Made by a program: the position numbers and the translations under genes. A stretch of 64,000 nt of DNA, taken from positions 124,001 through 188,000 of the IMG/VR virus record IMGVR_UViG_3300037993_001242. One strand, given 5' to 3'. Below, one piece after another: positions 32,079 to 40,026 of this stretch. The DNA comes from a virus. The notes beneath the pieces are model-generated. The model saw nothing but the letters and a program-made list of their open reading frames with translations, was not told the origin of the DNA and made no database searches. Numbering within the stretch: the first letter of the stretch is position 1; every line of letters starts with the position of its first letter.

Positions 32079-32488
32079 TCCTTTTTGGCCTCCTCTTTGG
32101 TCAGGTGCTTGGCGTGCATCCAAGGTGGAGGGGTTTCAGTTATCTTGCGGGCAAACTCGTCACCGTCCCCGTGAATTGGAAAGAAGTCACCAATCTCGTG
32201 CGCCACCACGCCGATGGTCTTGATGTAGTTGTGCATGTCCTGCTCAATTTGAGCCTCGGTCTTGTTGGTGGCGGTGGCGCTATACCAGCTTTTTTCGTCG
32301 TCGCTGTCCCAGATGCGGTCATCCTTTTTATGCCGAAACCGAAAAACAATTTTCCATGTGGTCGGCTCCGTCATTTTGCGGGACACGCACAACATGAAGT
32401 CACCGCCGTTGCCAAACCGGCTGAAATGCTTGGGAAGCTCAAAAAACCACATGCCAATGTAGTAGTTTTCAGGATTGATCTCGATCAT
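32042..32488 (-). CDS. Hypothetical protein
   Basis: 148 aa, aromatic and charged (NPENYYIGMWFFELPKHFSR; KIVFRFRHKKDDRIWDSDDE), no membrane segment. The -10 of its promoter lies 8 bases before the ATG. Unknown. Confidence 0.65.
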   Translation of the reverse strand: MIEINPENYYIGMWFFELPKHFSRFGNGGDFMLCVSRKMTEPTTWKIVFRFRHKKDDRIWDSDDEKSWYSATATNKTEAQIEQDMHNYIKTIGVVAHEIGDFFPIHGDGDEFARKITETPPPWMHAKHLTKEEAKKECLQSDSSTTSS

Positions 32489-32496
32489 GCGACACC

Positions 32497-32525
32497 TGTA
32501 TACACGTTAAGCAAACCGTCATCAA
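32497..32525 (-). promoter_or_regulatory. Conserved phage promoter, weaker -35
   Basis: - strand CTAAATTTTC, TTGATG (32520-32525), 17 bp, TATACA (32497-32502), 8 bases to ATG 32488. Confidence 0.65.
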
Positions 32526-32542
32526 GAAAATTTAGCGCCATC

Positions 32543-33058
32543 TTAAAAGTATTTCAGGGCCAGAAAATTGCACAGCAAATGCAGGCTGTTGTCTGCGATA
32601 ATGGTCAACCAGACGGTGATAAACAGCGGACGGGGTGCATGGGTCTTTTTGGCCGCCATGTACGCCTGAAGCAAATCCATCTTTTCGTCGAATTCCTTGG
32701 GCGGGACAACCACGTTTCCTGACTGGCTCAACGCCGTGGTAAAGTTGACGGTAAATTCGTCCTCCGTGCGCTCATCAAAATAACCCGTGCGCGAGCAGAG
32801 CTTCCACGCTGGGAAACCATGGCCATCAATATGATTCTTCAACCAGATGACGTATCGAACCAAACCAAACCGGTCGATGATGAAATGCGTCCCGGCGATG
32901 ATCGCCAGCGCCTTCCACGAATGCGTCAGGAGCAGGAAGGGCAACGCGTACAAGCAGACATGGACGAGGCAAGGCCATGACCGCTTCGACTTGTTCAAGG
33001 CCATCCAATCCGATTGCAGGAAAAAATCGCCAAATAAATGACACAAAAGTTGATTCAT
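32543..33058 (-). CDS. DUF3307-type membrane protein
   Basis: 171 aa. It starts MNQLLCHLFGDFFLQSDWMA then LNK, the recognised opening of DUF3307 proteins, followed by hydrophobic segments (LVHVCLYALPFLLLTHSW, ALAIIAGTHFIIDRFG) and a C-terminal membrane helix. The family is phage/prophage- and plasmid-associated; function unknown. Confidence 0.75.
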   Translation of the reverse strand: MNQLLCHLFGDFFLQSDWMALNKSKRSWPCLVHVCLYALPFLLLTHSWKALAIIAGTHFIIDRFGLVRYVIWLKNHIDGHGFPAWKLCSRTGYFDERTEDEFTVNFTTALSQSGNVVVPPKEFDEKMDLLQAYMAAKKTHAPRPLFITVWLTIIADNSLHLLCNFLALKYF

Positions 33059-33078
33059 ATTTAAGCCTTTCTCTTGGT

Positions 33079-33381
33079 TTAGCTACCATCGTTGGTGCCT
33101 TCGATCTGCCGGATGGCTTCGACCGCCGACATGTGCGGTTTCACTTCGTCTTTGAGCACAACGTGGTCTTCCCAAAACATCTTCTTGCGAAACCGCGTTG
33201 TCCTGAATTGCTCGGACAAAATCGTCAACGCGGCTTTGGCCATCCATTCCTCGGTATACACCAGTGGCCCTTCGTCGTTGCCCATCCAGCACTTGTCCCG
33301 CGTGTCCCATATCCCGTATTTGGCCAGTTGTGCATGGGTCGCCGCTTTAAATTCCTGACGTGATCCTTCTTCAGGCAGCAT
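33079..33381 (-). CDS. Tag-B protein (PEEGS N-terminus)
   Basis: 100 aa. N-terminus MLPEEGSRQEFKAATHAQLA is tag B; the rest is a small helical domain with WMAKAALTILSEQF. Tag-B proteins otherwise share nothing obvious, so the first 20 residues look like a movable signal. Unknown function. Confidence 0.7.
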   Translation of the reverse strand: MLPEEGSRQEFKAATHAQLAKYGIWDTRDKCWMGNDEGPLVYTEEWMAKAALTILSEQFRTTRFRKKMFWEDHVVLKDEVKPHMSAVEAIRQIEGTNDGS

Positions 33382-33384
33382 AGC

Positions 33385-33618
33385 TCAGTGACGACTATAA
33401 AAGAATGGATCGTATTTTTCCAGATCAACTCCGCACAATACCGCCCATTCCTTGACGTGGGGCATCCAGTCGAGATCGTACGTTGATCCCGCCGGGTCGT
33501 AATCAACGCAGGTTTCCTTCACGTGCGACCGGTTGAACATGGCCTCTGCCAGCGCTTTACGCAGCAGTTGAACCTCGTTGACCAGCAACACAGCATCTTC
33601 TGGGGTAACTTCAGTCAT
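33385..33618 (-). CDS. Small hypothetical protein
   Basis: 77 aa from ATG 33618 (MTEVTPEDAVLLVNEVQLLR), starting over the previous gene's stop. A helical N-terminus is followed by an acidic tail with HVKEWAVLCGVDLEKYDPFF. Unknown. Confidence 0.6.
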   Translation of the reverse strand: MTEVTPEDAVLLVNEVQLLRKALAEAMFNRSHVKETCVDYDPAGSTYDLDWMPHVKEWAVLCGVDLEKYDPFFYSRH

Positions 33619-34127
33619 CGGCTCCTCCAAAACAGCAAACGCCGCCATCTGCTTTCCTGTTTCACACCCAAAAAGCGCTCAACCGCAGGCATGGGATTCA
33701 CCCACTTTTTCCGCTCAATTGGAATCAGAGGGCACTCTGTTTTGTTCAGGTGTCCGTGTTCATAGCCCCAAGCAAGCCACGCATCATCGGCGTCAGCGAC
33801 GGTATACTTTGCAAAGCCACCTTCGACCTCCGGCTTATAGGGCGATTCCTTGACGATGTCCATTAACAGCAGCATGACGGCCATGCTGGAGTAGCAGTGA
33901 TTTACCCGCTTGTTGTACATCCATTGAAAAATACCCGGCAGGGCCATCCGACCGTACTGCATGATCTCCGCATACGTCGTGGAACAATGGCGCATGTGCC
34001 CGGCCAATGAACAAAAGCCGGTGCTTTCCTCGTGCTGGCGCACCAAATCCATGATGTAGTTTTTATCTACATCCTGCGCCAAAACTGCCCGTTTAAAATT
34101 GCGGGCTGTGCCTTCTTCGGGAATCAT
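33615..34127 (-). CDS. Tag-B protein
   Basis: 170 aa. N-terminus MIPEEGTARNFKRAVLAQDV is tag B. The body contains Cys/His-rich segments (CSLAGHMRHCSTTYAE) and a Met-rich helix (SSMAVMLLLMDIVKE), ending in a basic tail (RWRRLLFWRSR). Function unknown. Overlaps both neighbours by 4 bases. Confidence 0.7.
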   Translation of the reverse strand: MIPEEGTARNFKRAVLAQDVDKNYIMDLVRQHEESTGFCSLAGHMRHCSTTYAEIMQYGRMALPGIFQWMYNKRVNHCYSSMAVMLLLMDIVKESPYKPEVEGGFAKYTVADADDAWLAWGYEHGHLNKTECPLIPIERKKWVNPMPAVERFLGVKQESRWRRLLFWRSR

Positions 34128-34738
34128 TTTGCTGGTATCAGTTGGTCTCGGAGCACGGTATAGGAAGCAAAGAATATCCGTCGAGCCGAAAACTCAGGGG
34201 TGGCCTTGGGAATGGCTTCATCGATCAGCCGTTCAACGTTTTCCACGCCAACCCGGACAATACAGTTGGCAATTTTGGTGTCCACCAGTGGACGATTGAT
34301 CTTGGCCGCCAGCACTTTGGCCTTTTCCATCCACGGCTCGCGCTGCTCCTTGGTGATGGACGGCAGATGCGCGGGCGGTGGTGTAGGCGGAGGCACGCCT
34401 GCGGCGGCTCTTCTGTCCAACCGGAGTGCCTTGGCTTTTAAGTGCTTGCTGTAATTTGCCGCATGTTGCAGCAAAACTTTTTTGACTTCCGCGTCCATGT
34501 CGAAACGAAAATCCGAAACGTCAATGGGCTGGATGTTTGAAATTACGCCCGCTGTTTGAAACGCTTCGACGACTTTCATCGTCTCGAAAAAGGTACAGCC
34601 AACCTCAGTCGCGATTGTTTTAAGGCTGGCAATCTGATTCTGGCGCGATTTTACCGTCACCAACCGCAGAAAAATACGCTGTTCGACCGGGAGGGCCGCC
34701 AACTTCGTACCGGGTTTAATTTTGAATGGAACCGCCAT
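34124..34738 (-). CDS. Possible winged-helix regulator
   Basis: 204 aa. Residues 28-75 read as a winged helix (VKSRQNQIASLKTIATEVGC then TFFETMKVVEAFQTAGVISN). A Pro/Ala-rich linker follows, then a helical C-terminal domain. DNA binding is plausible; the target is unknown. Confidence 0.6.
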   Translation of the reverse strand: MAVPFKIKPGTKLAALPVEQRIFLRLVTVKSRQNQIASLKTIATEVGCTFFETMKVVEAFQTAGVISNIQPIDVSDFRFDMDAEVKKVLLQHAANYSKHLKAKALRLDRRAAAGVPPPTPPPAHLPSITKEQREPWMEKAKVLAAKINRPLVDTKIANCIVRVGVENVERLIDEAIPKATPEFSARRIFFASYTVLRDQLIPAK

Positions 34739-34761
34739 AGCTACTTCTTTTTATAGAGTCT

Positions 34762-35151
34762 TCATTTACCTTCAAGAACGGGGCCGGGCCGCCAGTTCGG
34801 GTTCAATGCTTGGCGTACACCCGGCAACGGGGTTCGGTGCGTTTTACCACCTGATCTATACCAGTGGCAGCTACCTTCAACCGGCTGGACGATGGTTTCT
34901 GCTTCAACAATGCGGTCGCAGTAAAACCAGCCCTTCGTGTCCGCCAAAGCCGCCTGACCGTAATGCGCGCCTCGATAGCGCTGGCCATGGTTACGGCACG
35001 TGGTACACATCTCAAACGTCCCCGGAACCGCATAGAGCGCCAGCACGGCCCGTTTAAGCTCGTGCTTCGATCCTTCCTCCGGCAACATTACCGCAGGAGC
35101 AATGCCAAGCCTGCCAAGGGCATCGATGACTTTGTGGAGCAGCGTCGTCAA
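34762..35151 (-). CDS. Tag-B protein with N-terminal extension
   Basis: 129 aa, TTG start overlapping the upstream stop and preceded by AGGAAAC. Tag B (PEEGSKHELKRAVLALYA) begins at residue 24 after a helical extension (LLHKVIDALGRLGIA). A CTTCRNHG knuckle and Trp/Tyr-rich strands follow. Unknown function. It shows that tag B need not be exactly N-terminal. Confidence 0.65.
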   Translation of the reverse strand: MTTLLHKVIDALGRLGIAPAVMLPEEGSKHELKRAVLALYAVPGTFEMCTTCRNHGQRYRGAHYGQAALADTKGWFYCDRIVEAETIVQPVEGSCHWYRSGGKTHRTPLPGVRQALNPNWRPGPVLEGK

Positions 35152-35261
35152 TTGTTTCCTGACGGACTGTATACAAAGTCACCGTCAGGATTCAACTCAT
35201 ATCTGTGGCCAGCCATGAAAACAATCACAGTGTTGCCCGCCAACGTCTGGTGCTTGTCCAT
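35148..35261 (-). CDS. Very small protein (37 aa)
   Basis: 37 aa, MDKHQTLAGNTVIVFMAGHR then YELNPDGDFVYSPSGNN, overlapping the TTG start of the next gene by 4 bases. A beta-hairpin-like peptide of unknown function. Not annotated by size-limited callers, but its coupling to the neighbours supports it. Confidence 0.55.
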   Translation of the reverse strand: MDKHQTLAGNTVIVFMAGHRYELNPDGDFVYSPSGNN

Positions 35262-35280
35262 TGGGCCGCGCCGGTGATCT

Positions 35281-35475
35281 TCACGGGACGTGCTGTTGTG
35301 TCCACTCCAGCCATTGGCCCAGCCAGCACTTATGCTCCTTTTTACCGGTGTCGAGCAAATACCAGATGTAGTTTTTGTCCCGACGAATCACCTTGCGCGA
35401 CCGCCCGTTAAAGGCGGTGAGGGTATCACCGGGCTGCGGATCAATTTTAGGATCGTGTTCGATTGCAGTTGTCAT
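35281..35475 (-). CDS. Small hypothetical protein
   Basis: 64 aa from ATG 35475 (MTTAIEHDPKIDPQPGDT), 4-base overlap with the upstream stop. The body is a small KOW/SH3-like sheet (LTAFNGRSRKVIRRDKNYIW). Unknown. Confidence 0.6.
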   Translation of the reverse strand: MTTAIEHDPKIDPQPGDTLTAFNGRSRKVIRRDKNYIWYLLDTGKKEHKCWLGQWLEWTQQHVP

Positions 35476-35756
35476 TCGTAAAGCTGGGATAGCGCTTCCT
35501 TCCATGCAGCAGCAAATTTTTCTATAAAAGTATCTCTTTCCTCGACAGTGTGAAAGGTATGGGTGCTTTTTTCCGCATCTCGATAACGAATATAAACACC
35601 AAATGTATTGATACCGGTAGTACCGTGCGCGCACACGCTGACGACGCTTTCAGCATTGTAATACCCGGCACCAAACTTAAAAATCGGCGGGCGAACAGCC
35701 AGCTTGATCAACCGCTGTTTGGCTTCAGTCGGCGTTAGATCGTCAGGGTCAAGCAT
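35472..35756 (-). CDS. Small protein starting with LDPDD
   Basis: 94 aa. N-terminus MLDPDDLTPTEAKQRLIKLA begins where a cleaved tag-A protein would begin. The body is beta then helix (SVVSVCAHGTTGINTFGVYI, TFIEKFAAAWKEALSQLYE). Unknown. Confidence 0.65.
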   Translation of the reverse strand: MLDPDDLTPTEAKQRLIKLAVRPPIFKFGAGYYNAESVVSVCAHGTTGINTFGVYIRYRDAEKSTHTFHTVEERDTFIEKFAAAWKEALSQLYE

Positions 35757-35765
35757 GGTTGTATA

Positions 35766-36149
35766 CTACTCGGTTTTAACCGGAAATGGAAGCGGATAAT
35801 CAACATTCAAAGGTTTGCCTCCAGCCAGCACCCGTCGGTAATCAATTTCAAACGCGTTGATGTTGAGCAGGGCTTTGGCCATCCGCTGCTCAAAGGATTC
35901 CGGCGGAGCTTCCTTGGCGTTTTTGTTGATCTTCGGGCACCAGCGGTCAACGACCGTATCCAGCGTCTTGCGCAATTCGTCCAGCGATGAAGTTCCCGAT
36001 GATTTCATTTTCAGTGTGGGGCCGTGTGGACTTTCCGGCGTTGCGCCGCAATTGGCGCACTTGGGCATCGTTGAAGTGGTTTCGGATGTAATTTCTTCCG
36101 GCACCTGAACAGGGCCGCCGCAAATCGAGCAAGTTCCAATAGTTTTCAT
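35766..36149 (-). CDS. Zinc-ribbon protein
   Basis: 127 aa. CSICGGPV (residues 7-14) and CANCGATP (about 31-38) form a four-Cys ribbon; then an acidic helix with DELRKTLDTVVDRWC. Small ribbons like this are common in large phages; the role is unknown. Confidence 0.7.
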   Translation of the reverse strand: MKTIGTCSICGGPVQVPEEITSETTSTMPKCANCGATPESPHGPTLKMKSSGTSSLDELRKTLDTVVDRWCPKINKNAKEAPPESFEQRMAKALLNINAFEIDYRRVLAGGKPLNVDYPLPFPVKTE

Positions 36150-36156
36150 CATGCCG

Positions 36157-36480
36157 TTAAGAACAGTGTTTCAGAACACCTTCCACGGTAATACTCCAAA
36201 TTTTAACGCCGTTTAACTCGGTTGTATACGCGTTAGATACTGCCCGATAAAGTTCTCGCTTGCTGTCGAAATCAGAAGAAATGAAGCGTACCTCGAAAAT
36301 ATCGCCGCACTCAAGCTGCCGCATACGCACACGCTTTCCGTTTCGGTAAATATGTTTGAGTTCTATTCCGTTTTCCTCGTCTGGAAATTCTGGTTGCCGT
36401 TCAATTAAAGCTGGCCCCATGACGACAAGTGCGGCAATTGCGCTCATTGTCTGTTTTATAAAACTACGTCGAGTTTTCAT
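36157..36480 (-). CDS. Tat-signal exported protein
   Basis: 107 aa. N-terminus MKTRRSFIKQTMSAIAALVV matches the twin-arginine pattern (S/T)RRxFxK followed by a moderately hydrophobic stretch. The mature part is a compact beta domain (IELKHIYRNGKRVRMRQLEC). A phage protein sent to the periplasm in folded form is unusual. Its function is unknown. Confidence 0.65.
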   Translation of the reverse strand: MKTRRSFIKQTMSAIAALVVMGPALIERQPEFPDEENGIELKHIYRNGKRVRMRQLECGDIFEVRFISSDFDSKRELYRAVSNAYTTELNGVKIWSITVEGVLKHCS

Positions 36481-36484
36481 GCTT

Positions 36485-36616
36485 TTACTTCATTAAATAC
36501 TTGTATACCAAGAGTATAAATCCACATAAAAGTCCGATCCAAGTACAAACCACAAAAACATCACCCCAGTTTCCCTTAGTTCTGCCCCTATCTTCATCTA
36601 TAATTTTTATGCTCAT
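36485..36616 (-). CDS. Small single-span membrane protein (43 aa)
   Basis: 43 aa, MSIKIIDEDRGRTKGNWGDV then a membrane helix (FVVCTWIGLLCGFILLVY) and KYLMK. It ends 4 bases before the Tat-signal gene. Possibly lysis- or exclusion-related; not provable. Confidence 0.6.
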   Translation of the reverse strand: MSIKIIDEDRGRTKGNWGDVFVVCTWIGLLCGFILLVYKYLMK

Positions 36617-36625
36617 CTAAACGGA

Positions 36626-36931
36626 TTACTTTTTGTATACAGTAAATCCAAGCATTTTACCCGGCGCTTCCGGCGTTTCATCCTCAACCACAATGGCCAC
36701 CCGCTGTCCGGTCAACGGCTCCAAAACACCATTTAAAAGGCCCAGCGTGCTGGCGCTATAGCTGTCCACTGCCTCACCCAAACCCGGATAGGCCCGGACT
36801 TGTACGGTGGGGTGTTCAGCCAACTGATGATTGCAGTCAACGCGGTGCCGGATCAGATTTTCCACAGCTACCCGATCACGCCTGAAAGCGTCGTTCAGCG
36901 CGTCCACTGCCGCCTGTATATCGTGTTTCAT
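36626..36931 (-). CDS. Hypothetical protein
   Basis: 101 aa from ATG 36931 (MKHDIQAAVDALNDAFRRDR), overlapping the upstream gene by 4 bases. Helical N-terminus and beta C-terminus (GQRVAIVVEDETPEAPGKML). Unknown. Confidence 0.65.
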   Translation of the reverse strand: MKHDIQAAVDALNDAFRRDRVAVENLIRHRVDCNHQLAEHPTVQVRAYPGLGEAVDSYSASTLGLLNGVLEPLTGQRVAIVVEDETPEAPGKMLGFTVYKK

Positions 36932-37710
36932 AACGTTCCAGTGTCCAAATGCCACGCGATCATAAAAGTGACGAACTTTTTCGGCCCATAACCTACCGGA
37001 CGTGGATCGACAATTCGACCAACGAGAATCGGATCAGGATGTCGCTGCCGGTCGGCGGGAAGCATCCCCAGTTCGTCGAACACCTTCAACTGCATTGCGT
37101 GGGTGGTCGCTTCCATGATGTGGAGCTTGGCCATGTTCGCCGGAAATTCCAGTTCGTCCCATTTGTCAACCCAGTAGTTGCGCACGGTGCGTCCGTGCTG
37201 ATCTTTGAATTGCTCGCTCTGACGCAACGTAGGAACTGGGTTTTTGTAGTCACCTTCGCCCACAGGAAGCGCACGGGCATCCTGACTCAAATTGGGCACA
37301 TAGCTTTCCGTGCGGATGATCCGGGCAGGCTTCTTGCGATCAGTGCGGATGGCAAATAATGTCACCGGAAAATTGGGAACGATGTAGTACCCGGCTTCCA
37401 ACGCCGTCAGCATCTTCTTGTAATACTCGACCCGCTTGGCGGCCAGTTCCCAGTGCCGCTTGAGCACGCCGGACTTCCATTTGTGCGCAATTGCGTGCTT
37501 GTATGCGCCTTCCAGTTCATCACGCTCGGTACAGATCACGGCCAGCTTGCGCTTGCACCATTCAATCAAGGTCGTCTGGCATTGAAGCATTTCCACCGGC
37601 GTCTGCGCCGACAAGTCAACTTCGGCCTTGGCATCTACAACCGTCGTGGTGTTGACCGCAGCCGGAACAAGTGCTTGAGTCGATTCAGCAGGATTTGTTT
37701 CTGTGCTCAT
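36928..37710 (-). CDS. Hypothetical protein with coiled-coil region
   Basis: 260 aa. N-terminal Ala/Thr-rich 1-35, then a charged helical region (TTLIEWCKRKLAVICTERDE, KRHWELAAKRVEYYKKMLTA), then a Pro-rich middle and a C-terminal beta part. No recognised domain. ATGA overlap with both neighbours. Confidence 0.65.
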   Translation of the reverse strand: MSTETNPAESTQALVPAAVNTTTVVDAKAEVDLSAQTPVEMLQCQTTLIEWCKRKLAVICTERDELEGAYKHAIAHKWKSGVLKRHWELAAKRVEYYKKMLTALEAGYYIVPNFPVTLFAIRTDRKKPARIIRTESYVPNLSQDARALPVGEGDYKNPVPTLRQSEQFKDQHGRTVRNYWVDKWDELEFPANMAKLHIMEATTHAMQLKVFDELGMLPADRQRHPDPILVGRIVDPRPVGYGPKKFVTFMIAWHLDTGTL

Positions 37711-37922
37711 GTGGGATTAGAACCGTATTCCGCGCCGTGATGGCACAGGCAATCCGACGAGCGGCAAACGCCCTCATGATCGACGTAGGTCGGCCCGCAC
37801 CCTTCGCACAGCACTTCCATGAATTTTTCCTTGGCCGTGTCCTCCGGCGTGCTCAGGCCCTTCAAATCGCCAAAGTCCTCGCCAAGTTTCTCAATACTGC
37901 ATTGCCTGCAAAAATCAGCCAT
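37707..37922 (-). CDS. Small Cys-rich zinc protein
   Basis: 71 aa. Cysteines in FCRQC, CEGCG and a terminal SSDCLCHHG suggest a zinc-binding fold. Opens this - strand block; a promoter (37937-37966) stands 14 bases upstream. Confidence 0.65.
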   Translation of the reverse strand: MADFCRQCSIEKLGEDFGDLKGLSTPEDTAKEKFMEVLCEGCGPTYVDHEGVCRSSDCLCHHGAEYGSNPT

Positions 37923-37936
37923 ATTGGTTTATGTGT

Positions 37937-37966
37937 TGTATACAGCCAAAAAACCTCTGGCTGCAA
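37937..37966 (-). promoter_or_regulatory. Candidate promoter for the 37922 block
   Basis: - strand TTGCAG (37961-37966), 18 bp, TATACA (37937-37942), 14 bases before ATG 37922. A short inverted repeat CAGCCA / TGGCTG overlaps it (37943-37963). Confidence 0.5.
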
Positions 37967-38097
37967 GATTTAAGTTAAAATAATTTTCTCACTCTTTTTC
38001 GTGGCCAAACACAGCATCGAAATCACAGCCTTCACAAATCGTGATCCCGTTAGTTGATCCCAACCGCAAAGCCCGCGTCCTCCTGTAATTAGTTTAG

Positions 38098-38325
38098 ATG
38101 AGCACCGTTGCATCGAGCACAGCAAAAATGCCCGTAACATACGTGCCGACTCCCGGTAGCGCCGCAGCCGCCGCAGGAGGCGGAAACGCACCCGTTATTT
38201 ACACGGCTGACCCAAATGTTGAAGATTTGAAACCTGCCGATGTCAATTCGCCGTCAACAGCCTATTCGGCTGACGGTACTGGTGCTTTTTTTGGTTGGTC
38301 TGTTAAATATCAAAAATGGGTATGA
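38098..38325 (+). CDS. Small Ala/Gly/Pro-rich protein, fibre-associated
   Basis: 75 aa. Residues 8-30 (AKMPVTYVPTPGSAAAAAGG) are a low-complexity segment whose PVTYVPTP core recurs in the proteins at 40027 and 41411. C-terminus AFFGWSVKYQKWV is aromatic. It opens the + strand island. Possibly a trimerisation or assembly peptide for fibre proteins (inference). Confidence 0.65.
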   Translation: MSTVASSTAKMPVTYVPTPGSAAAAAGGGNAPVIYTADPNVEDLKPADVNSPSTAYSADGTGAFFGWSVKYQKWV

Positions 38326-40022
38326 AAAATTGCGTTATAATTCTAACTCTGTTTGCGGCTACGATTCTGTTTGCTGCTAGTCCTTCTGTGCAGCAACTGA
38401 CTACGCCTCCCGGAATTGATGGGTTAATAGCCACCGTGTCTGGAATTGAGACTGTCACAAACGCCAATCCTGTTTTTTACGTGTGTCCATGGACTAATCT
38501 TACTGATAAGGTTACAAATTCAACTTTATGGTATGGGCCATGGCGTGGCAGCAACTATGTCCAACTGGCGGTGAACGCATTGCGATATTACCAGCAGACT
38601 AATCGATTTCAGGTGGGCGGTGGACGCATTGAGGTTTTGGGAATCAACTACTCCCCAGACCCGATCATATTTACCAACACCGGGGCCGGAATTGAGTCGT
38701 TTGAACTATATGCGCCATCTTTCACTTATGGTGCCTTGGTCTGTCTGACCAACCCCTGCATTCAGATGATTAGTTCGGGTGATTCTTTTTACAGCCAGAA
38801 CTTGACCATCCGAAACTTGATAATTTCGAGCCTTCAAAACCAGACCAACTTCCTGATTTTCATGGACGGCGGAGACAGGTTCCAATTTGAAGACGATTGG
38901 TTTGGTTATTGGGGGTTTATGACCAACAATCAAGTCAACGGGACTGTGATTGGCTTAGTCACCCCCACAACTGGAGAAGCGGTAGATAAAGCCAATCTTG
39001 TGATTCATATAACGGAATCAGCCGACAAAAGCATTTTCTCCCGCAATCACATGCTTGGGCTTGCAGCCGTCGAGTTTGATATAGACCATCTCGACTGTGA
39101 ATATAATCAGGCTTCGTTTTGTGGAAATAATCTTGGCGGAAACGGCTATACCACCGTGTCAACCGACTGGGATTCAACGTCTCTTTACTCCATTGGCGCG
39201 GTTTTCATTGTGACTCCCAATGCTAACCAAGGTTACTATAATTTCAGGGGCAATTTTTTCTACAGATGCTTGGCTGGATACTATTCGCCGGGAGGCAGTC
39301 TCAGTCACTTTATTTCGTATGATGACGAGTTTGAGTCCACCGGATTTGAATGTTTGCTTGGTTCGGCAGGTCAATTTTACCTCGTAAACCCCCAAATACA
39401 TCAAGCCTTTCCAGACACGGCTATCGCTGGAACAATTTCCGGCCCTCCGTACACGGTCTCAGCCCCGTTCACCGCTTCGTATGTTGATCTGACTCAATCG
39501 CCGATAGTTTGGTCAGTTGGCAGTTCATTCCCACTGATTAGTGTGGTTGGCACCGACTCCGCTGCCTTTTTCCAAGGTGATGGGTCGATGGTGACTAACA
39601 TTCCAGCGACCAGCGTTACTGGCCAATATCCTCCAATTAATGCTCCAACTAACGTAGCTGGAACCAATTTCAATAATACTATAGTGGCTACCAATTTTAT
39701 TGGCAATGGTAAGGGGTTGACAAATTTGACCGGTCTTTTATTTACCAACAGTCCAGCATCATTTTTAAAATCGGGAGGCCCTGTAACAGTTAATGCTGCC
39801 GGTTTCTTATCTGTTTCCGTTCTTGTAACCAACACTCAAATAACTTGGCTAACCAACACCGTTAGCCATGTATGCCTTCAATTGCAAAACCCTACAGGGA
39901 CTTCCCAGACTGTAGACAAAGCTGCGATATTCTGCAACTCAAATGACACCGTGATCGTAACCAACATGTCTGGCAGTGGTGGTACTACCATTGTGGGATG
40001 CTGGTACCAAGTGTTGCATTAA
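38322..40022 (+). CDS. Exported beta-helix-like fibre protein
   Basis: 566 aa from ATG 38322 (MKNCVIILTLFAATILFAAS), a clear Sec signal peptide overlapping the previous gene by ATGA. The body is an Asn/Thr-rich parallel beta-helix-like fold, including FQFEDDWFGYWGF and SRNHMLGLAAVEFDIDHLDC. Near the end come repeats of the type GDGSMVTNIPATSVTGQ and GNGKGLTNLTG, seen in phage fibres and in Verrucomicrobia-group proteins. Likely a carbohydrate-recognising surface or fibre protein. The signal peptide is unusual for a virion component. Confidence 0.7.
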   Translation: MKNCVIILTLFAATILFAASPSVQQLTTPPGIDGLIATVSGIETVTNANPVFYVCPWTNLTDKVTNSTLWYGPWRGSNYVQLAVNALRYYQQTNRFQVGGGRIEVLGINYSPDPIIFTNTGAGIESFELYAPSFTYGALVCLTNPCIQMISSGDSFYSQNLTIRNLIISSLQNQTNFLIFMDGGDRFQFEDDWFGYWGFMTNNQVNGTVIGLVTPTTGEAVDKANLVIHITESADKSIFSRNHMLGLAAVEFDIDHLDCEYNQASFCGNNLGGNGYTTVSTDWDSTSLYSIGAVFIVTPNANQGYYNFRGNFFYRCLAGYYSPGGSLSHFISYDDEFESTGFECLLGSAGQFYLVNPQIHQAFPDTAIAGTISGPPYTVSAPFTASYVDLTQSPIVWSVGSSFPLISVVGTDSAAFFQGDGSMVTNIPATSVTGQYPPINAPTNVAGTNFNNTIVATNFIGNGKGLTNLTGLLFTNSPASFLKSGGPVTVNAAGFLSVSVLVTNTQITWLTNTVSHVCLQLQNPTGTSQTVDKAAIFCNSNDTVIVTNMSGSGGTTIVGCWYQVLH

Positions 40023-40026
40023 GACC

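Noticed and set aside
35163-35175. Promoter with TTTGTATACAG ahead of the 35151 gene
   Set aside because: The sequence is coding (Val-Tyr) in the 37-residue gene 35148-35261, so promoter status is doubtful.
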